A stretch of 64,000 nucleotides of DNA from Rhynchopus euleeides (lineage: Eukaryota; Euglenozoa; Diplonemea; Diplonemida; Diplonemidae). The first letter of the stretch is position 1, and each line of letters starts with the position of its first letter. A program made the position numbers and the translations under genes. Of the stretch, positions 22,313 through 33,225 are shown piece by piece. The notes under the pieces are model-generated. The model was not told the DNA's origin, did no database searches, and saw only the letters and a list, made by a program, of their open reading frames with translations. Location of the stretch: NCBI GenBank assembly GCA_963210315.1, contig OY723269.1, forward strand, positions 1,178,001 through 1,242,000. Direction: 5' to 3'.

Positions 22313-23369
22313 ATGCAAGATGAAATGTCCTTGATGGCTGAGGGTATTCGCAGGTCACGATTTGTGGCAGGGACGTCCATCCGGAAGTGCGGTGAAATCT
22401 CGAAATGCATTCGAGAGACGTTTCGGGAGCACGGGAAGGCGCCTGAGAGGCACGGGCTCTCCCCGGCGACGGTGAGGAAGCATGAAGAGCACCTCCAGAG
22501 AGTGGTCGAGGCAAGGAGGGGTAGTTTGCTCAAAACTCTCGAGCACATTGTCGAAACACACCTGCATCGCATCGACATGGAACACCCTCGTGTTGTCCTG
22601 ACTGCTGATGGCTATAACCCGGGCAGCAGGGACCTCACAGCCAGGATCCGCTTAGCTGCAGGTATTGCTCTAAGCTTTGGAAGCTGGCAACGGTCGAAGC
22701 AAGATCTACTCAGCCTGTGCCTCGGAAAGGACTATGGAGCGCGACCTCATTCTTTTCGAGATCCAACAACTTCAAAGTTGGGGCGAGAATGGGCTTTGGG
22801 GGGGTTCAGGACATACTCCGAAGTTAATGACCGCCGTTGGGGCATTCAATGTGTGTTCATGTGTTGTTGCGGGCAGCTGGGAAAAGGCAACAGGATCTCT
22901 CTACCGAAGACTTGAGTCTGCTGGGCTGGCGGACCACGTCAAAGAGAGAGGTCAGAGCGGGTGTGTCTTTTGGATTGATCCGAAAAAACCACCGAAAACC
23001 ATACTGAACGTGTGTGTGTGTGGCAAGGAACCTTGGGGTGTGCCTCCCACCCCTACTCAAGAAGAAACCCAGTCTCTCCCGGAGGAGGTTCATGAATTTC
23101 GATGCATTATTTGTGACTACTCCTCAGCAAAGAAAACGTCTCTGTTTGCACACTACGATGCAAAGCACAGACCAGGGAGCAATGTCCCTTGCTCGTCATG
23201 CACAATCGAATGCAAAATATGTCACACAACAATAAGATTGAAGGGACAAAGCCAGCACTACCTGGCCCACCACCCCCGCTCTCTCACAACAAAACGTTGC
23301 TTACTTTGCTTTGAGACCTTCCGTAGTGTCCGTGAACGCGATCTCCACATGAAGACTGACCATCCTTGA
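22313..23369 (+). CDS. Element ORF 2, C2H2 zinc-finger protein (probable intron)
   Basis: The N-terminal part is open from 22313 and the C-terminal part lies in another frame to 23369. A 52-nt intron at 22662-22713 (GTATTG to CTCAG) joins them in frame, giving about 334 residues. The N-terminal part is helical and basic. The C-terminal about 90 residues hold three C2H2-type fingers: CIICDYSS with AHYDAKH, CKICHTT with HYLAHH, and CLLCFETF with LHMKTDH. The stop lies 8 bases before the right TIR, so it is integral to the element. The zinc fingers could bind the GTCGAC-type sites in the TIRs. A frameshift mutation is the alternative to the intron. Start choice is uncertain; CACCACAG at 22273-22280 could be an RNA-processing acceptor. 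Confidence 0.65.
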
Positions 23370-23377
23370 GAAGGGGA

Positions 23378-23635
23378 CAAGGAAATTCGCAACAAAGTCC
23401 AGCGCTGATATGCCACCACACCTCATATCCCAAGCACACACCCAACTGTGCGTTTTTCCCTTCATATTTGGGCGTTCTTCCTGCAGTACAGTGTATAGAG
23501 TTGTCGAGTCGACAACTGCCAGTTGTCGACTCGACAAGTGCCAGTTGTCGAGTCGACAACTGGCAGTTGTCGAGTTTGAGGTTGTCGACTCCACTAGTTG
23601 AGGTCACTCGTAACTACCAAACTAGTGCACCGTGG
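23378..23635 (-). repeat. Right terminal inverted repeat (258 bp)
   Basis: Inverse partner of 20698-20967. It differs mainly in the outer 30 bases and in the number of GTCGAC palindrome units, so the two ends are not recent identical copies. Confidence 0.85.
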
Positions 23636-24034
23636 GCCCACATTGTTGGGGGGGGGGGGGCAGGTACAATTTGATTTCACCTTTCACTTACGTGGCAATC
23701 ACAGAGCCACCACCTCCACCCCCCACCCCTCCCACATGGCAACACACACGCCCACACCCTCACACAGGAGGTGCCCAGAGGCACACCACCACACTCCAAC
23801 CCCCGAAGCCCCCCGCCCCCGCCCCCCCCCCCCTCTCTTCGGGGCACGAGAGGCACCTTCACCGGAGCGGGGCGGGGGCGGGCGGGGCTGGGTGGAGAGG
23901 GCCATTGCCTCGTCAGGGGGGTGGGGGGCCTGCCGTGCGCAGCAGGCTTCTCTCCCCCCCCTCGATCCCCCCCTTCCCCGCCCCCTCCCTCGGCCTTCGC
24001 CCGCTGCGGTGCAGCGGGTGTGACGGAAGGCAAG
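23636..24034. other. Spacer with G and C homopolymers
   Basis: No gene is supported. A G run lies at 23647-23660 and pyrimidine-rich sequence fills 23720-23990, leading into the start codon at 24035. Confidence 0.5.
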
Positions 24035-25121
24035 ATGATGTACAACGGGCAGTGCTACACGAGCTTCCCTGCGCCGCCTGCAGGGTTGCCCCCGATGTCA
24101 CCTCCTAGGCGGAAGAGGCTTACGAAGGATGAGGAGGAGAGCTGTATGAAGAGGCTGACGTTCATAAGGGAGAAGAGGGCTTCGCTTGTGCCGCTGACGC
24201 CACGCGTGGTGTTGGACTCTGCCAAGCTGCAGAGCTCGACAGAGCGGCTGTATGACGTTGAGGTGAAGCGGAGGCAGCAGCGCGACGCCGCGGTGCAGCG
24301 GGCCCTGACATCCAAGACGTCGCGCGAGGTTGTCATCGAGCCGTCACAACTCGCAGAGTCTGTGGACAGGCTGCACAAGGTGGGGCAGCAGCACATCAAG
24401 GACCTGTCCCAAAAGCTCGATGCGAAGTACAACCAACGACCTCCTGCGCGAGTCATATCCCGCGACAAGATGCAGGCCTTCAACGACAGATTCTACGCCT
24501 CTCGAAAAGTATGGCGCATCCTTGTGGGGGTCAGCCGTTTGGGAATTGCCTTGGGATAAGAATGCATGCGCTGTTTCTTCAACATATGCTATGAGATATG
24601 AGGGTGGGCGGGTGGGGTGTGTTTTGCAGCGAACCTCCCCACTTTCATCCACCCCTGGGCCCTGTGCATGCAAAAAGGTTGCCCCTCACTCCTGGTGTAG
24701 CAGAAAAGGGGGGGGGGGGGTTTTACTACGAACGTACTACGAAATATGGGGGCTTCTGCTACACCAACCCCCTGCCTTGTGGTGCACCGCCCCTTCTCTA
24801 CTGTGCAGGAGGAGAAGAAGGAGAACACCGAAAAGCTGGTTCAGAAATATGTGTTCGACCACGACGCGCCGAAGCTTCGGATGTCACGGCAAAAGCAGGT
24901 ATGCAGGGCCCCAGATAAGGCAGGCACACACCCTATGTAGTGGCGATCCCCTTATCTTGCACAAGAAAAAGGCTGTAGAGTGGGGGTTTGTTAGCGTCAC
25001 CGTGCATGGTGACGCGGTTGGTTCCCCCTCAGCCTTCTCCATCACCTGTCTACTATGCTACTCCTCCATCTTCGATTCGGAACGACAGGACGAGACGATC
25101 TCACGGCTGACAGGGAAGTAA
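24035..25121 (+). CDS. Small conserved-looking helical protein, three exons
   Basis: Exons 24035-24508, 24809-24898 and 25089-25121 join in phase 0 to 198 residues. Donors are GTATGG and GTATGC; acceptors are TGTGCAG and ACGACAG. The protein is highly charged and helical, with recurring short motifs (LQSSTERLYDVE, LAESVDRLHKVG, MQAFNDRFYASR) spaced about 50 residues apart, like degenerate repeats of a (K/E)xxxxxRLY type. No signal peptide or membrane segment. I do not recognise the family. The repeated pattern resembles small cytoskeletal or flagellar proteins of kinetoplastids, but that is a guess. Exon joining is strongly supported because all three parts share composition and end in a clean stop (ETISRLTGK). 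Confidence 0.75.
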
Positions 25122-25831
25122 TGTCCATGGCTTCCAGCAGCGGTGCTTCTCTCCACCACCTTGTGCATCCAGAGCGGCGTTGCTTGCAATGGGTGAACGC
25201 TGAGCGCCTACCCCTATGGTCCAAATTGTGATACTTTCACTGTGATACGTTCCAAAGAATGTTCACATGGTGTGCCGCACTGTGGCAACGTGGTCCTGTG
25301 TGTTCGGCCCACACCAACAGGGTTCGGCATCCCTGGCGCCTTATACACAACAACCTTGTTGTGATGCTTCTGTAGAACCTACCCCCCTTGTTGACCTGTG
25401 CATGCAAGCTGCAGCCTTGTGTTGCCACGGCCAGCCCTTCCCCTTCCACCCCCCCTCGAGTCAGTACCGCCCCCGCCCCGCCCCTTTGCACACGGTGTTT
25501 CCACCCTGTGTGCGGGGGGGGTGAGCGGTGGAGGGGGCACAGTTTGCACAGCTCGGCTTTGCCACTGCCTGTGGTGTTGTTGGGGGTATTCCTGAAGAAC
25601 CCACCCCGTCCCCCTTCCCACGCGTTCCACAGAACTTTCGGCAGTCATTGGCTCGTTGTCTCGTTTTGCTGTCACTTGGGGGCACAGATTTTGTAACTCA
25701 AGACACACCTGCGCGTGGGTCCGCACAATACAAGCAAGCGACAGACCCACCGAGCATTTGTAGCTCGATATTGCATGCCAGGGCCCTTGAATGTTCACCC
25801 CCCCTCCCATCAAAGGGTACACGCTATCACC
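25122..25831. other. Intergenic spacer
   Basis: No gene is supported. There is a pyrimidine-rich stretch around 25440-25510 and a run of G at 25513-25520. Confidence 0.5.
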
Positions 25832-26479
25832 ATGTTCCTCAAAGCCTTGGTGGTTGCCGCGGCGTGCGGGCTGTGCGCTGCTGACGGAGGGGTCGTGCTG
25901 GCCAACACAGGGTCCGCAGGCGGGCGCTCCGTCGAGAAGGTCTTCAAGGCTTACAAATGCCAGAAACCCGTGGACCAGCTGCAGTTCGGAAAGGAAGCGA
26001 AGGATGCGAAATGCCATTTCAGGGAGCTGGAGGTGACGGACGCCTCCTTGTCACTGATTGTCGACAACGGGGATCTCGCGGTGAACGCAACGGTGGAGGG
26101 TACCCTCACCGAAGGCTTTGACGGTGGCTTCGAGCTGCAGCTGGACCACGACGAGTCGGGGAAGAAGTTCCGCTACACTGGCGAGGGATCGCGGAAGGAG
26201 TACGGGATCCCCTTCTGCAAGAAGTTCAGCCACACGGGAACCTGCGCGGAAGGCAGTTTCAAAGGAAGCGTGCAGCGCAACATCCCTACCCCCCTCAAGG
26301 GGTATTGGACGGCACGCCTGACCTTCCGCGCCAACTCCGGGGACACCATCGGCAGGGTGACATATGAGTTCAAGGTTGCCACCAAGACGCTCCGCAAAGT
26401 CACGTCTCCGGAAAGCGGCACAAAGCAGGAGGCAGCGGAGCAGGCTGATGGCCAGCAGACCCCCGAGGCGGAGCTCTAA
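25832..26479 (+). CDS. Secreted protein, possibly ML-domain (lipid-recognition) like
   Basis: A single exon encodes 215 residues. The N-terminus is a clean signal peptide (MFLKALVVAAACGLCAADG), so it is probably secreted or lumenal. Four later cysteines (about residues 47, 66, 131 and 139), alternating beta-strand pattern and the segment IPFCKKFSHTGTCAEG followed by a TPLKGYWTARLTF strand resemble the cysteine and strand layout of NPC2/MD-2-type ML domains, though the match is weak and the final ML cysteine is absent. A potential N-glycosylation site is present (NATV). The C-terminal 30 residues are Glu/Gln/Thr-rich and likely disordered. Function is unassigned; lipid binding is a hypothesis only. 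Confidence 0.7.
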   Translation: MFLKALVVAAACGLCAADGGVVLANTGSAGGRSVEKVFKAYKCQKPVDQLQFGKEAKDAKCHFRELEVTDASLSLIVDNGDLAVNATVEGTLTEGFDGGFELQLDHDESGKKFRYTGEGSRKEYGIPFCKKFSHTGTCAEGSFKGSVQRNIPTPLKGYWTARLTFRANSGDTIGRVTYEFKVATKTLRKVTSPESGTKQEAAEQADGQQTPEAEL

Positions 26480-26892
26480 GCGAGACCACCAGCAGAAGTG
26501 TAGGGCTTTTGGCTGGCTAGCGGGGTGTGGTGCCAGTCTCGAGTTGAGACAAACGCAGGTGGGGTAGGAGCGTGTGTGTGTGGGTTGCAGCAGGATCACG
26601 ATAGCTTGATGCAAACCAGGTTGGGCGTCCTGCCGTACGGCAGGGACACTCAGCAGGTGGGGGGGGGGGGGGAGAAGGCTGGCCTGAGGGCTTACAGTTA
26701 TTCCGATCGACAGGGTGGGGGGGGGGGTGGGGGGGGTGGGGGGCTGTTGGGTATGGGGTTTGAGGGGATTTCGAAAAAATTAACGTTCGAAATGCCTACG
26801 CCCAAAACCCAGCCGGTGTTCCCCAGTAGAGCTACACAGGCAAAAAAAAAAGAATAAAGAACGGATGGCCGGAAAAAAACCAATCGGTTACA

Positions 26893-26968
26893 ACACAGGC
26901 CGAGACACCTCCCGCTGCGTCTCAGGCAGTATCTGCACTGAAGCGTAGTGAGGTGGGTACCGTGCCTT
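26893..26968 (+). repeat. Dispersed repeat, copy 1
   Basis: It shares AGGCCGAGACACCTC, then GTCTCAGGCA, GCACTGAAGCG and ACCGTGCC in the same order as 42202-42277, with scattered differences. Its element identity is unknown. Confidence 0.65.
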
Positions 26969-27645
26969 GCCTTCTCCCCAACACTGCGGAGCTGCGGTGT
27001 CGAACGTTTTTTTTTTCACGTCTTCGCCAGGCTGTATCCTGACACCAAAATCTGGTTTTTCCGGTGGCGAAAAAATTTTCTCGACCCTCGATTTTGCCAG
27101 AATTGTTTTTTTACCCCTCAATTTTTTTCGGCGCCCTTCGGGCGCCGAAACCTCAACCCGCTCGGTCAGTCATGCCCTGCCCCGCCCTTCTGGAACCTCC
27201 GCCCCAACGCGTACTTGCCGTTGCCAAATTGCCCGAACGAGGTCTTCCTCTGCATTATTTTGTCCGTCTGGATGACCTGAATGTCATCAACTGAAGCCCG
27301 CAGCGGAAACTGAGAGGCCGGACTCCAAATATCCTCGCATACTTGAGGACATCATCGAGCAAGTCTTGCGGGGAAGTGTAAACCATAAACAACCAAAGTG
27401 TACGTGACTGTTAGCAACTTCTTGACGGAACTGGCGAAGCATAGTCTTCAACGTCGTCCACTGCGCAACCAGAGCGTCCTCCTGTGCCTGCCTTTGACAC
27501 AGTCGTGAAATCCAAAAGAGGACACAAATTTCGCTGTCGATGTATCGACCAGCTTGGCCTGCTGTGCGTTCGGGGCTTTGAGAAATAGTTGAAAAGAAAT
27601 CTGACCTCCAGGGAAACTCGGACTTTTTTCCCCCCAGCCAAAAAT

Positions 27646-27727
27646 CCCGTGGCGAAAATATTTTTTTTCGCCAAGCTGATTTCCAGAAATATTTTTTTTT
27701 GGGAGAAAATTTTTTTTTTCGCCACGG
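27646..27727. repeat. Inverted repeat around T/A-rich core
   Basis: CCCGTGGCGAAAA at about 27647 and its exact inverse TTTTCGCCACGGG ending about 27727 enclose a core of T and A runs. Possible small foldback element or hairpin; no target duplication is evident. Confidence 0.6.
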
Positions 27728-28522
27728 GGGATATCCACTGGTCTTCGCCACCGCGCTGTCTGCTCGGTGGAACGCAAGGAATCAGCCAGCCCTGCCCCCC
27801 GCCCCTGCCCCTTCCCCCCCCTCGCCTCCGCCCCCTCCCCCTCCCCTCGCCTGCTAGCAAATCATCTCATCGCAGTTCCGCACGCTTGGGCCAAACCTTA
27901 TTCCTTTGTCTGTGCTGCTGTTCTGCCTTCTGGGTGATTCCCCTCCGGCATCTGCCCCAGAACACTGCGAATTCAGTCAAGGAGGTTTCCTCGATTCAGA
28001 TGGTTCTTCAGTGCTGCATCCCCGGGCAGCGTGACACTCAGGCGCACTCCGCATCGTTGTCGGGGATTCTGCTGATGGGGGTGTTGATCGCGGCTGTCAA
28101 AATTGTGTCGACGTCGATGCATCTATCCAAGTTCTCTCAGCTCATCTGTCGGCCCTGCGTTCTTCCTCATGAAGCTTTTGGACTCCTCAGGGTAGAGAAC
28201 GACATATTCACATGCATTTTGGTTTGCACGACACGCAACCGGCACTGGCACACCGAAGGCATCAATGTCCCCCCCCACAATACTGTGGAAGCGGTCCGAG
28301 GTGACGTTCTCCTGCATTGCAACAATAATAGAAATCTACAGCTGGCTGTGAACCTGCACGAGGGCGGATCTACCCAGGGTTTTGGCCGAGCCTGCCCCCT
28401 TTGTTGACCTGGGCCCAACCACCTGTTCAACCCCCTGACTCTACCGTGCACACCCAACCCACCCCACAGGCCCCCCTCCCTCCCCCCCTCCGGGGCGAGG
28501 GCCCACATCCCACGGCACCGCC

Positions 28523-31500
28523 ATGTGGCTGCGGGTCGTCGGCTCTGCCGACACCCTCAGCCGCGTCGGCGCCTCTGCGGGCGTCCAGTGGGATGTGGAC
28601 GCCGACAGCCCCCTCGGGGGCCGCGAGCAGATGGAGCGCCTCCAGCGCCTGCTGGGGCTGGAGGGCGTCCCCTTCACGCTGTACCGCGTGCACGAGCACA
28701 TGCGTGGGGAGCCCGCTGCACTGCAGGACACGCCTGGGCAGAACGGGCTCCAGGGCGAGGTGTGGGTGGAGGTCCAGCCGCCGCGCGAGGCTGGCGCTGC
28801 CGGCGGCGCTGGGGGGAGCCCCTCCGTCGCGTCGATCTGCGTCCACCCCGCCCTGGTGCAGTTCCAGCGACCCAATATGCTGTACCTCAGGCTCGTCCAG
28901 AAGCACACGCAGAGGGGGCAGAGCAAGCTCCGCGTCCTCATCCTGACCACACGGTGCGTCTACCTCTCCCACCCTAGCCAACAGCCGACGCGCTGGTTGC
29001 TGTATAATGAGATCAGCGAAGCGGTCATAGTGACGGAGCCCAACGGGGACTGGGTGCTGCTCCGTGGTGTTGCTCCGGAGCACGACCTTCTGGTGTGCCT
29101 TGTGGATCACCACAACAACATCCCGGTGCACACCACCGCGACGGAGCTGTCGCACTGCCTCCACAAGTCGGGCATCGCGATTGTGGCATGGCCCCACGGC
29201 CTGCAGAGGCTCCTGGAATCGGCACATCTCCACAAACACCGCGGGTTCATCCCCCTCCACAGAAAGCATGCTGCGCTGCGGCATGCTCCCGTGCCCTTGA
29301 TGCGGCCCGGCGTGGCGCATCCCAAGCTGAGGCAAAAGCGTGTGCCCGACCCAGCGGCAGAGCCGGATGACAGGCTGGCGCCCATCCTGAAGGAGCAGGC
29401 CGGTGCGATAGGGGCCCTGAAGGAGGAGGTGGAAACGTTGCGGCGGAGCACAGTGCAGAAGCGGGAGGAGGTGCAGCTGCAGGACAGCGAGGCGATGCGT
29501 TCGCTGACGGAGGAGGTGATGCGGCTGAAGAGCCAGAATGCGGAGCTGGCCAGGTCGGTGCTGGCGGCGCAGACGGTGCCACCCGTGGGGCAGGCGGGGA
29601 GCCCGCCGGCGGTGCCGGCGGCGGCGCAGCCGCCGCAGCCTCTGCAGCCGACGGTCACGCTCCCTCAGAATGAGCCGTCGCCGTCGCCGCAGGTGGCGCC
29701 GGGTCCTGCGCCTGTGGTGGAGGGTGGGGAGGGTGGTGCGTTCAGCCCGCCCAACATTGCTAGCCCCCCGTTGCGTGCGGCTGCGCCGCCCAGTGCGGCG
29801 GTGGGGGCGCCGGTGTCGGGGCTGACGAAGGCGCTGCTCATAGGGGTCTCGCACGGCTCGGAGCTGCCGGGCAACACGCGGAGCCTCGATATTGTCTCCA
29901 ACTTTGTGGCGAGTCTGAATGCGGCTGCGACGGAGGTGCTGAGCGATGTGTCGCTGCCCGGGCTGCAGTGCTATGTGCCGACGTACGACAACATCGTTGC
30001 CGCCTTCAAGTGGCTGGCGGAGGGCGCGCTGCCAGGGCAGAGCCTCTGGCTCAGCCTGGCCCTGCAGGCGAGGGATGGGGGCTGGCTGACCAGCGACGGC
30101 CGCACCGTGTCGCCTGCGGAGCTGCACCGGCTTGCCGTCGCGCCGCTGCCAGCAGGGGTGCGGCTGACGGTCCTGCTAGACTGTGTCCCGCCCACCGTCA
30201 CGCTGGACCTGCCCTACTGCCTGACCTGTGCCAGCGGCGTTGTCGCGGCAATGCGGAAGGACAGGCCTGTGCCGCACACCGAAGCGCAGCTGGTGGTGCT
30301 CGGCGCCGTGCTGCACACACAGCCAGGTGTCGGGAGGAGCCAGGGCGAACTCGCAGGCACGCTGACACGGGTGTATGTGCCAACCCTGCAGGCTCGCAGC
30401 CCGCTGACGTATGAGCAGCTGCTGCAGCATGTCAACGTGCCGCTGCACGATGCCACTGCAGGGTGGTACGTCCCTGTCATCAGCTCCAGCTACCCGCTGT
30501 CGAAGACCACGCTGGTGAAGATGCTCCCCGTGTCTCTCTCAGCGAAGCTCCCAGCGTCGCCGCCCGTGCAGCCGCCGCAGCCCCCATCCGCAGCGTCGCC
30601 TCCCCTCGCCACACCGCCGCACCCGCTGCCCAGCAGGGCCAGCACAAACCCGCAGCAGCCCACCCTGCCTGAGATCAAAGTCCCCCTCATGGCGCCCTTC
30701 GTGCAGCTCACAGGCGGGCCCAAGTCACCCCCACCAGGACAGCAGTCACAGGTATGCCTTGGCTGCAAGCCATTCGTTGTGGTTGCCGTGCCGTGTCACA
30801 CGGCAGCCCTTTTTCTGGTGTCGGGAGCAGACAGCAATATGCCGTGGCGACCTACCGAATGCAACCACACCAACAGGACCAAGAGTACTGGCGGAATATG
30901 GTCTGCCACGCGTTCCTGATACCAGGGTCGGCAGCCTTCGAGGCGCCTTATGTCCTCGTCAGCTCTGCCATCTCTGGGAAGGTATGTATTGTGTGTTGGG
31001 CTGGGCAGCATCCCGAGGCACCGTGGGAAGGGCAGGCAAGCCCCTCTCCTTATGCCTGCAACAGGGCTCCTGTCAGTGGCAAAATATAGCAGGCATCGCT
31101 TTGGGCAACAAGGACATAAATCATCCTTATCAGGCTGCGGGAGTTGCGTTTGTTTTGCCCGGTTTTGATGCGCAAACAGCATCCTTGTCTTTTTCCCTCA
31201 GAGCCTCGGTCCGACATCACTGAGGACATAGGGCATGTGGTTTTGTTCCGGGGATCCGCAAGTTTCTGCACGCCGAGGTGCATTCACCACATCACCACCA
31301 TCACCTCCCCCCTGCAGCAAGCCCGGCTCAACAAAGAGTACGTCTCTGCGTTTGTGTCGCAGTGGCCTGTTGTGCACGGCCTCGTCATCACCATCCGCCT
31401 GCTTGTTGAAGGGTATGCCCACTGTGACAGTTCAGTGGTGTGTGTGCTGCCAGCGTGGCTCTGATCCAACAAGACGCAACGTGTCTGTTCTCGATGGATG

Positions 31501-31966
31501 TTTATGTGAAGTTCTGCACATCCATGCAAAACCGTCACCCGACACCACAGGCAATGGCATGTCGCGCGCCGCTTCCAAGCATCCCAGGATCTGTGGGACT
31601 TCGTGAAAGCGAAGGTCAACGACCTGCTGGGGATGCGCGCCGTGCAGCGCCGCATGTACCCACACTCCCGGTATGGATGCCTTTGTGCTCTGCTCAACGA
31701 AAAGTAGCCCGCGGCTGCATTTTTTGCAGTTGCTGGGCAGGGTGTTTTCCTGTTCTGTTCTTGTCGCGAAAGGAGATCGATTTCAGCCGGGATGTCGCCT
31801 CTAGCGTGTGGTCGTCCGTTGCCATGGTGTCATTGAAACACTCGAACATGATTGAAGAGGAAGAGGAGCGACTCCCACGACCTGCCTGCAGGGCTTCTAC
31901 AGCGGGCGGTATATCCGCGGAGCCCCCCTGCAGCGTGAGATCAGTCGCCGCGCCCACTCCTCGTAG
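28523..31966 (+). CDS. Metacaspase-like pseudoprotease with PH-like N-region, multi-exon
   Basis: Proposed exons are 28523-30751, 30835-30981, 31204-31412, 31551-31670 and 31730-31966, all joining in frame with GTATG donors at the first four introns. Exon 1 encodes 743 residues: a beta-rich N-region with a PH/TH1-like strand pattern at about 135-205 (LRVLILTTRCVYLSH), a coiled coil at about 285-350, a Pro/Ala linker, and from about 436 a metacaspase (C14) core with KALLIGVSHG, PTYDNIVAAFKWLAEGALPG and LDCVPPTVTLDLPY. The catalytic His region (normally HYSGHG) reads LSLALQARDG, and the Cys position of DCCHSG is Val555, so the protein should be proteolytically inactive. Later exons (WHVARRFQASQDLWDFVKAK and others) are unrecognised. 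Exon 5 and its junction to the next block are less certain. Confidence 0.72.
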
Positions 31967-32381
31967 GTGGGCTCCGCTCAGCACCGCAAGTGTGCGTGGT
32001 CCCTGATTACCTTGACGAGGTACTGGCGCAGGGCTTCGAACAAGCAGTTCCGGTAAACCGGAAGTCCTGCACGTCCGACATCTCCAGGACGCTCTGCTGC
32101 TGGCGGCGCCAATACTCGGGAGCGTCGTCGTGCGGTCAGCCAACGAGTCAGGATGTCATCCGCTGGTTCGGGTGCCTCCTCCGGGGTGGTGGGAGTCGTC
32201 AGGCGGGAGTCGTCCTTTTTCCCAGAAGACGGTGACGTCCTCGCCCGCGCAGTCTTCGTCATCATCCATGGTCTCTCCTTCCTCCACCAGGCCTCCTGCT
32301 CTGGTGACATCGGAAGGGTCTGCACCCTGTGCCTGAGGTTGCCACACCACACGCCACACCCCCACACTTTCCACACCGCAG

Positions 32382-33225
32382 AGATGCGCAGCGCGACGAG
32401 AACCTTTCGGTGACTGTGGAGGGGACAGGGCTGGCCGAAGCGATCAGCTGCCACGACCAGGACTGGCTCCAGGCCGTGACGGAGTGGGAGGTGGACAACG
32501 GCTTCGGCTTCACCAAGACGTCGCTTCCGCTGCCGCTGATGCCCCCCTTCCACCTGGACGAGGGTGTGGCTGCCACCGAGCACGACACCAAGATCTCGAC
32601 CTACCTGCAGGACGAGCTGTCTGCTGACGACGAGACTGCAAAATCTGTCAGCTTCCAATACGACGCAGACTTCGTGAGGAACCTGAGCTACCACACCCGC
32701 CTCATGCCTGGGGCGCGTGTTCCGCCGTTGTTCATCGTTGAGGACAGCCACCTGAGCCACCCTATCATGGTGAACCAGGGCTTCCTGACGCGGTACGTCA
32801 AGGCGTGGAGCCGGGTATTCCCACACCTGGTGTGGGTGCACAACACAGACCAGGCAACGCTGATCGCGAAATGCCGTGTCACGGCAGACTTCTGGAAATA
32901 CTTCACGACACGCGCCCCCCAGCTGCAGGCGGAGATGGGCGAGGGCAGCGTGGTGCCGTCGCCCTCCAGCGTCAAGTGGCTGGCGAAGTACAAGCTGACT
33001 GTGACATCCTCCTGCTCCCCAGAGGCAGTGCAGGTGTGGGACGGCGTGTGGTGCCGTGTCGTGTCCGAGTGGGAGCAATCCCTTCCGAAGTCAGAGCCCT
33101 CGTGGTCTCCTTCGCGGCAGCAGCCAGCGGCGAACGACACCCCCGCGTCACCAGCAGCGCAGCTCCCGACACCACTGAGACCGCCATCGCCCTCGGCCCA
33201 CCCGCGCTGCAGCATCGAATTGTGA
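32382..33225 (+). CDS. Probable terminal exon of the metacaspase-like gene, or a separate gene
   Basis: This open frame of about 280 residues begins after a CACACCGCAG acceptor and ends at 33225. It lacks a convincing initiator Met, so it is most likely a downstream exon. A donor GTGGGC at 31967 would join exon 5 in frame (415-nt intron), though it departs from the local GTATG consensus. The sequence looks globular, with a segment around PPLFIVEDSHLSHPIMVNQG, WSRVFPHLVWVHNTDQATLI and a Pro/Ser-rich tail. No family is recognised. A minus-strand frame across the same DNA is open but has shadow-frame composition. I am confident that the region codes, unsure of its connection. Confidence 0.6.

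Larger units (their letters stand above)
20698..23635. mobile_element. 2.94-kb TIR element carrying two ORFs
   Basis: Long imperfect inverted repeats, 20698-20967 and 23378-23635, bound the element. Both ends read inward CCCACGGTGC(A/G)CTAGT, then after a short variable stretch GGAGTCGACAAC and a cluster of GTCGACAACTGGCACTTGTC-type palindromes, then a well-conserved tract including TATACACTGTACTGCAGGAA. Inside, both on the + strand, are a basic/acidic 340-residue ORF and a C2H2 zinc-finger ORF with a probable 52-nt intron. I cannot identify a target-site duplication or a DDE transposase, so the superfamily is unknown. It abuts a minus-strand coding-like block. Confidence 0.85.
26480..28522. 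other. Gene-free spacer with AT-rich islands and a foldback
   Basis: No gene is supported. G runs lie near 26657-26671 and 26715-26740. A T-rich island at 27000-27150 contains the hairpin GGCGCCCTTCGGGCGCC. A second AT-rich island at 27600-27735 is bounded by an inverted repeat (CCCGTGGCGAAAA / TTTTCGCCACGGG). A roughly 75-bp repeat at 26893-26968 is shared with 42202-42277. Confidence 0.5.

Noticed and set aside
20698-23635. CACTA (EnSpm) assignment from CACTAG near the left end
   Set aside because: The right end reads AACTAG at that point, inverted similarity extends further out to CCCACGGTGC, and no 3-bp duplication fits.
28427-30127. 566-residue minus-strand frame opposite the metacaspase-like gene
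   Set aside because: Arg/His/Leu/Gln-rich composition typical of antisense frames in GC-rich genes; the + strand has domain landmarks and matched splice sites.
31978-33078. 366-residue minus-strand frame
   Set aside because: Partly protein-like near 32000-32200 but antisense to a better + strand exon, with no family match or start context.
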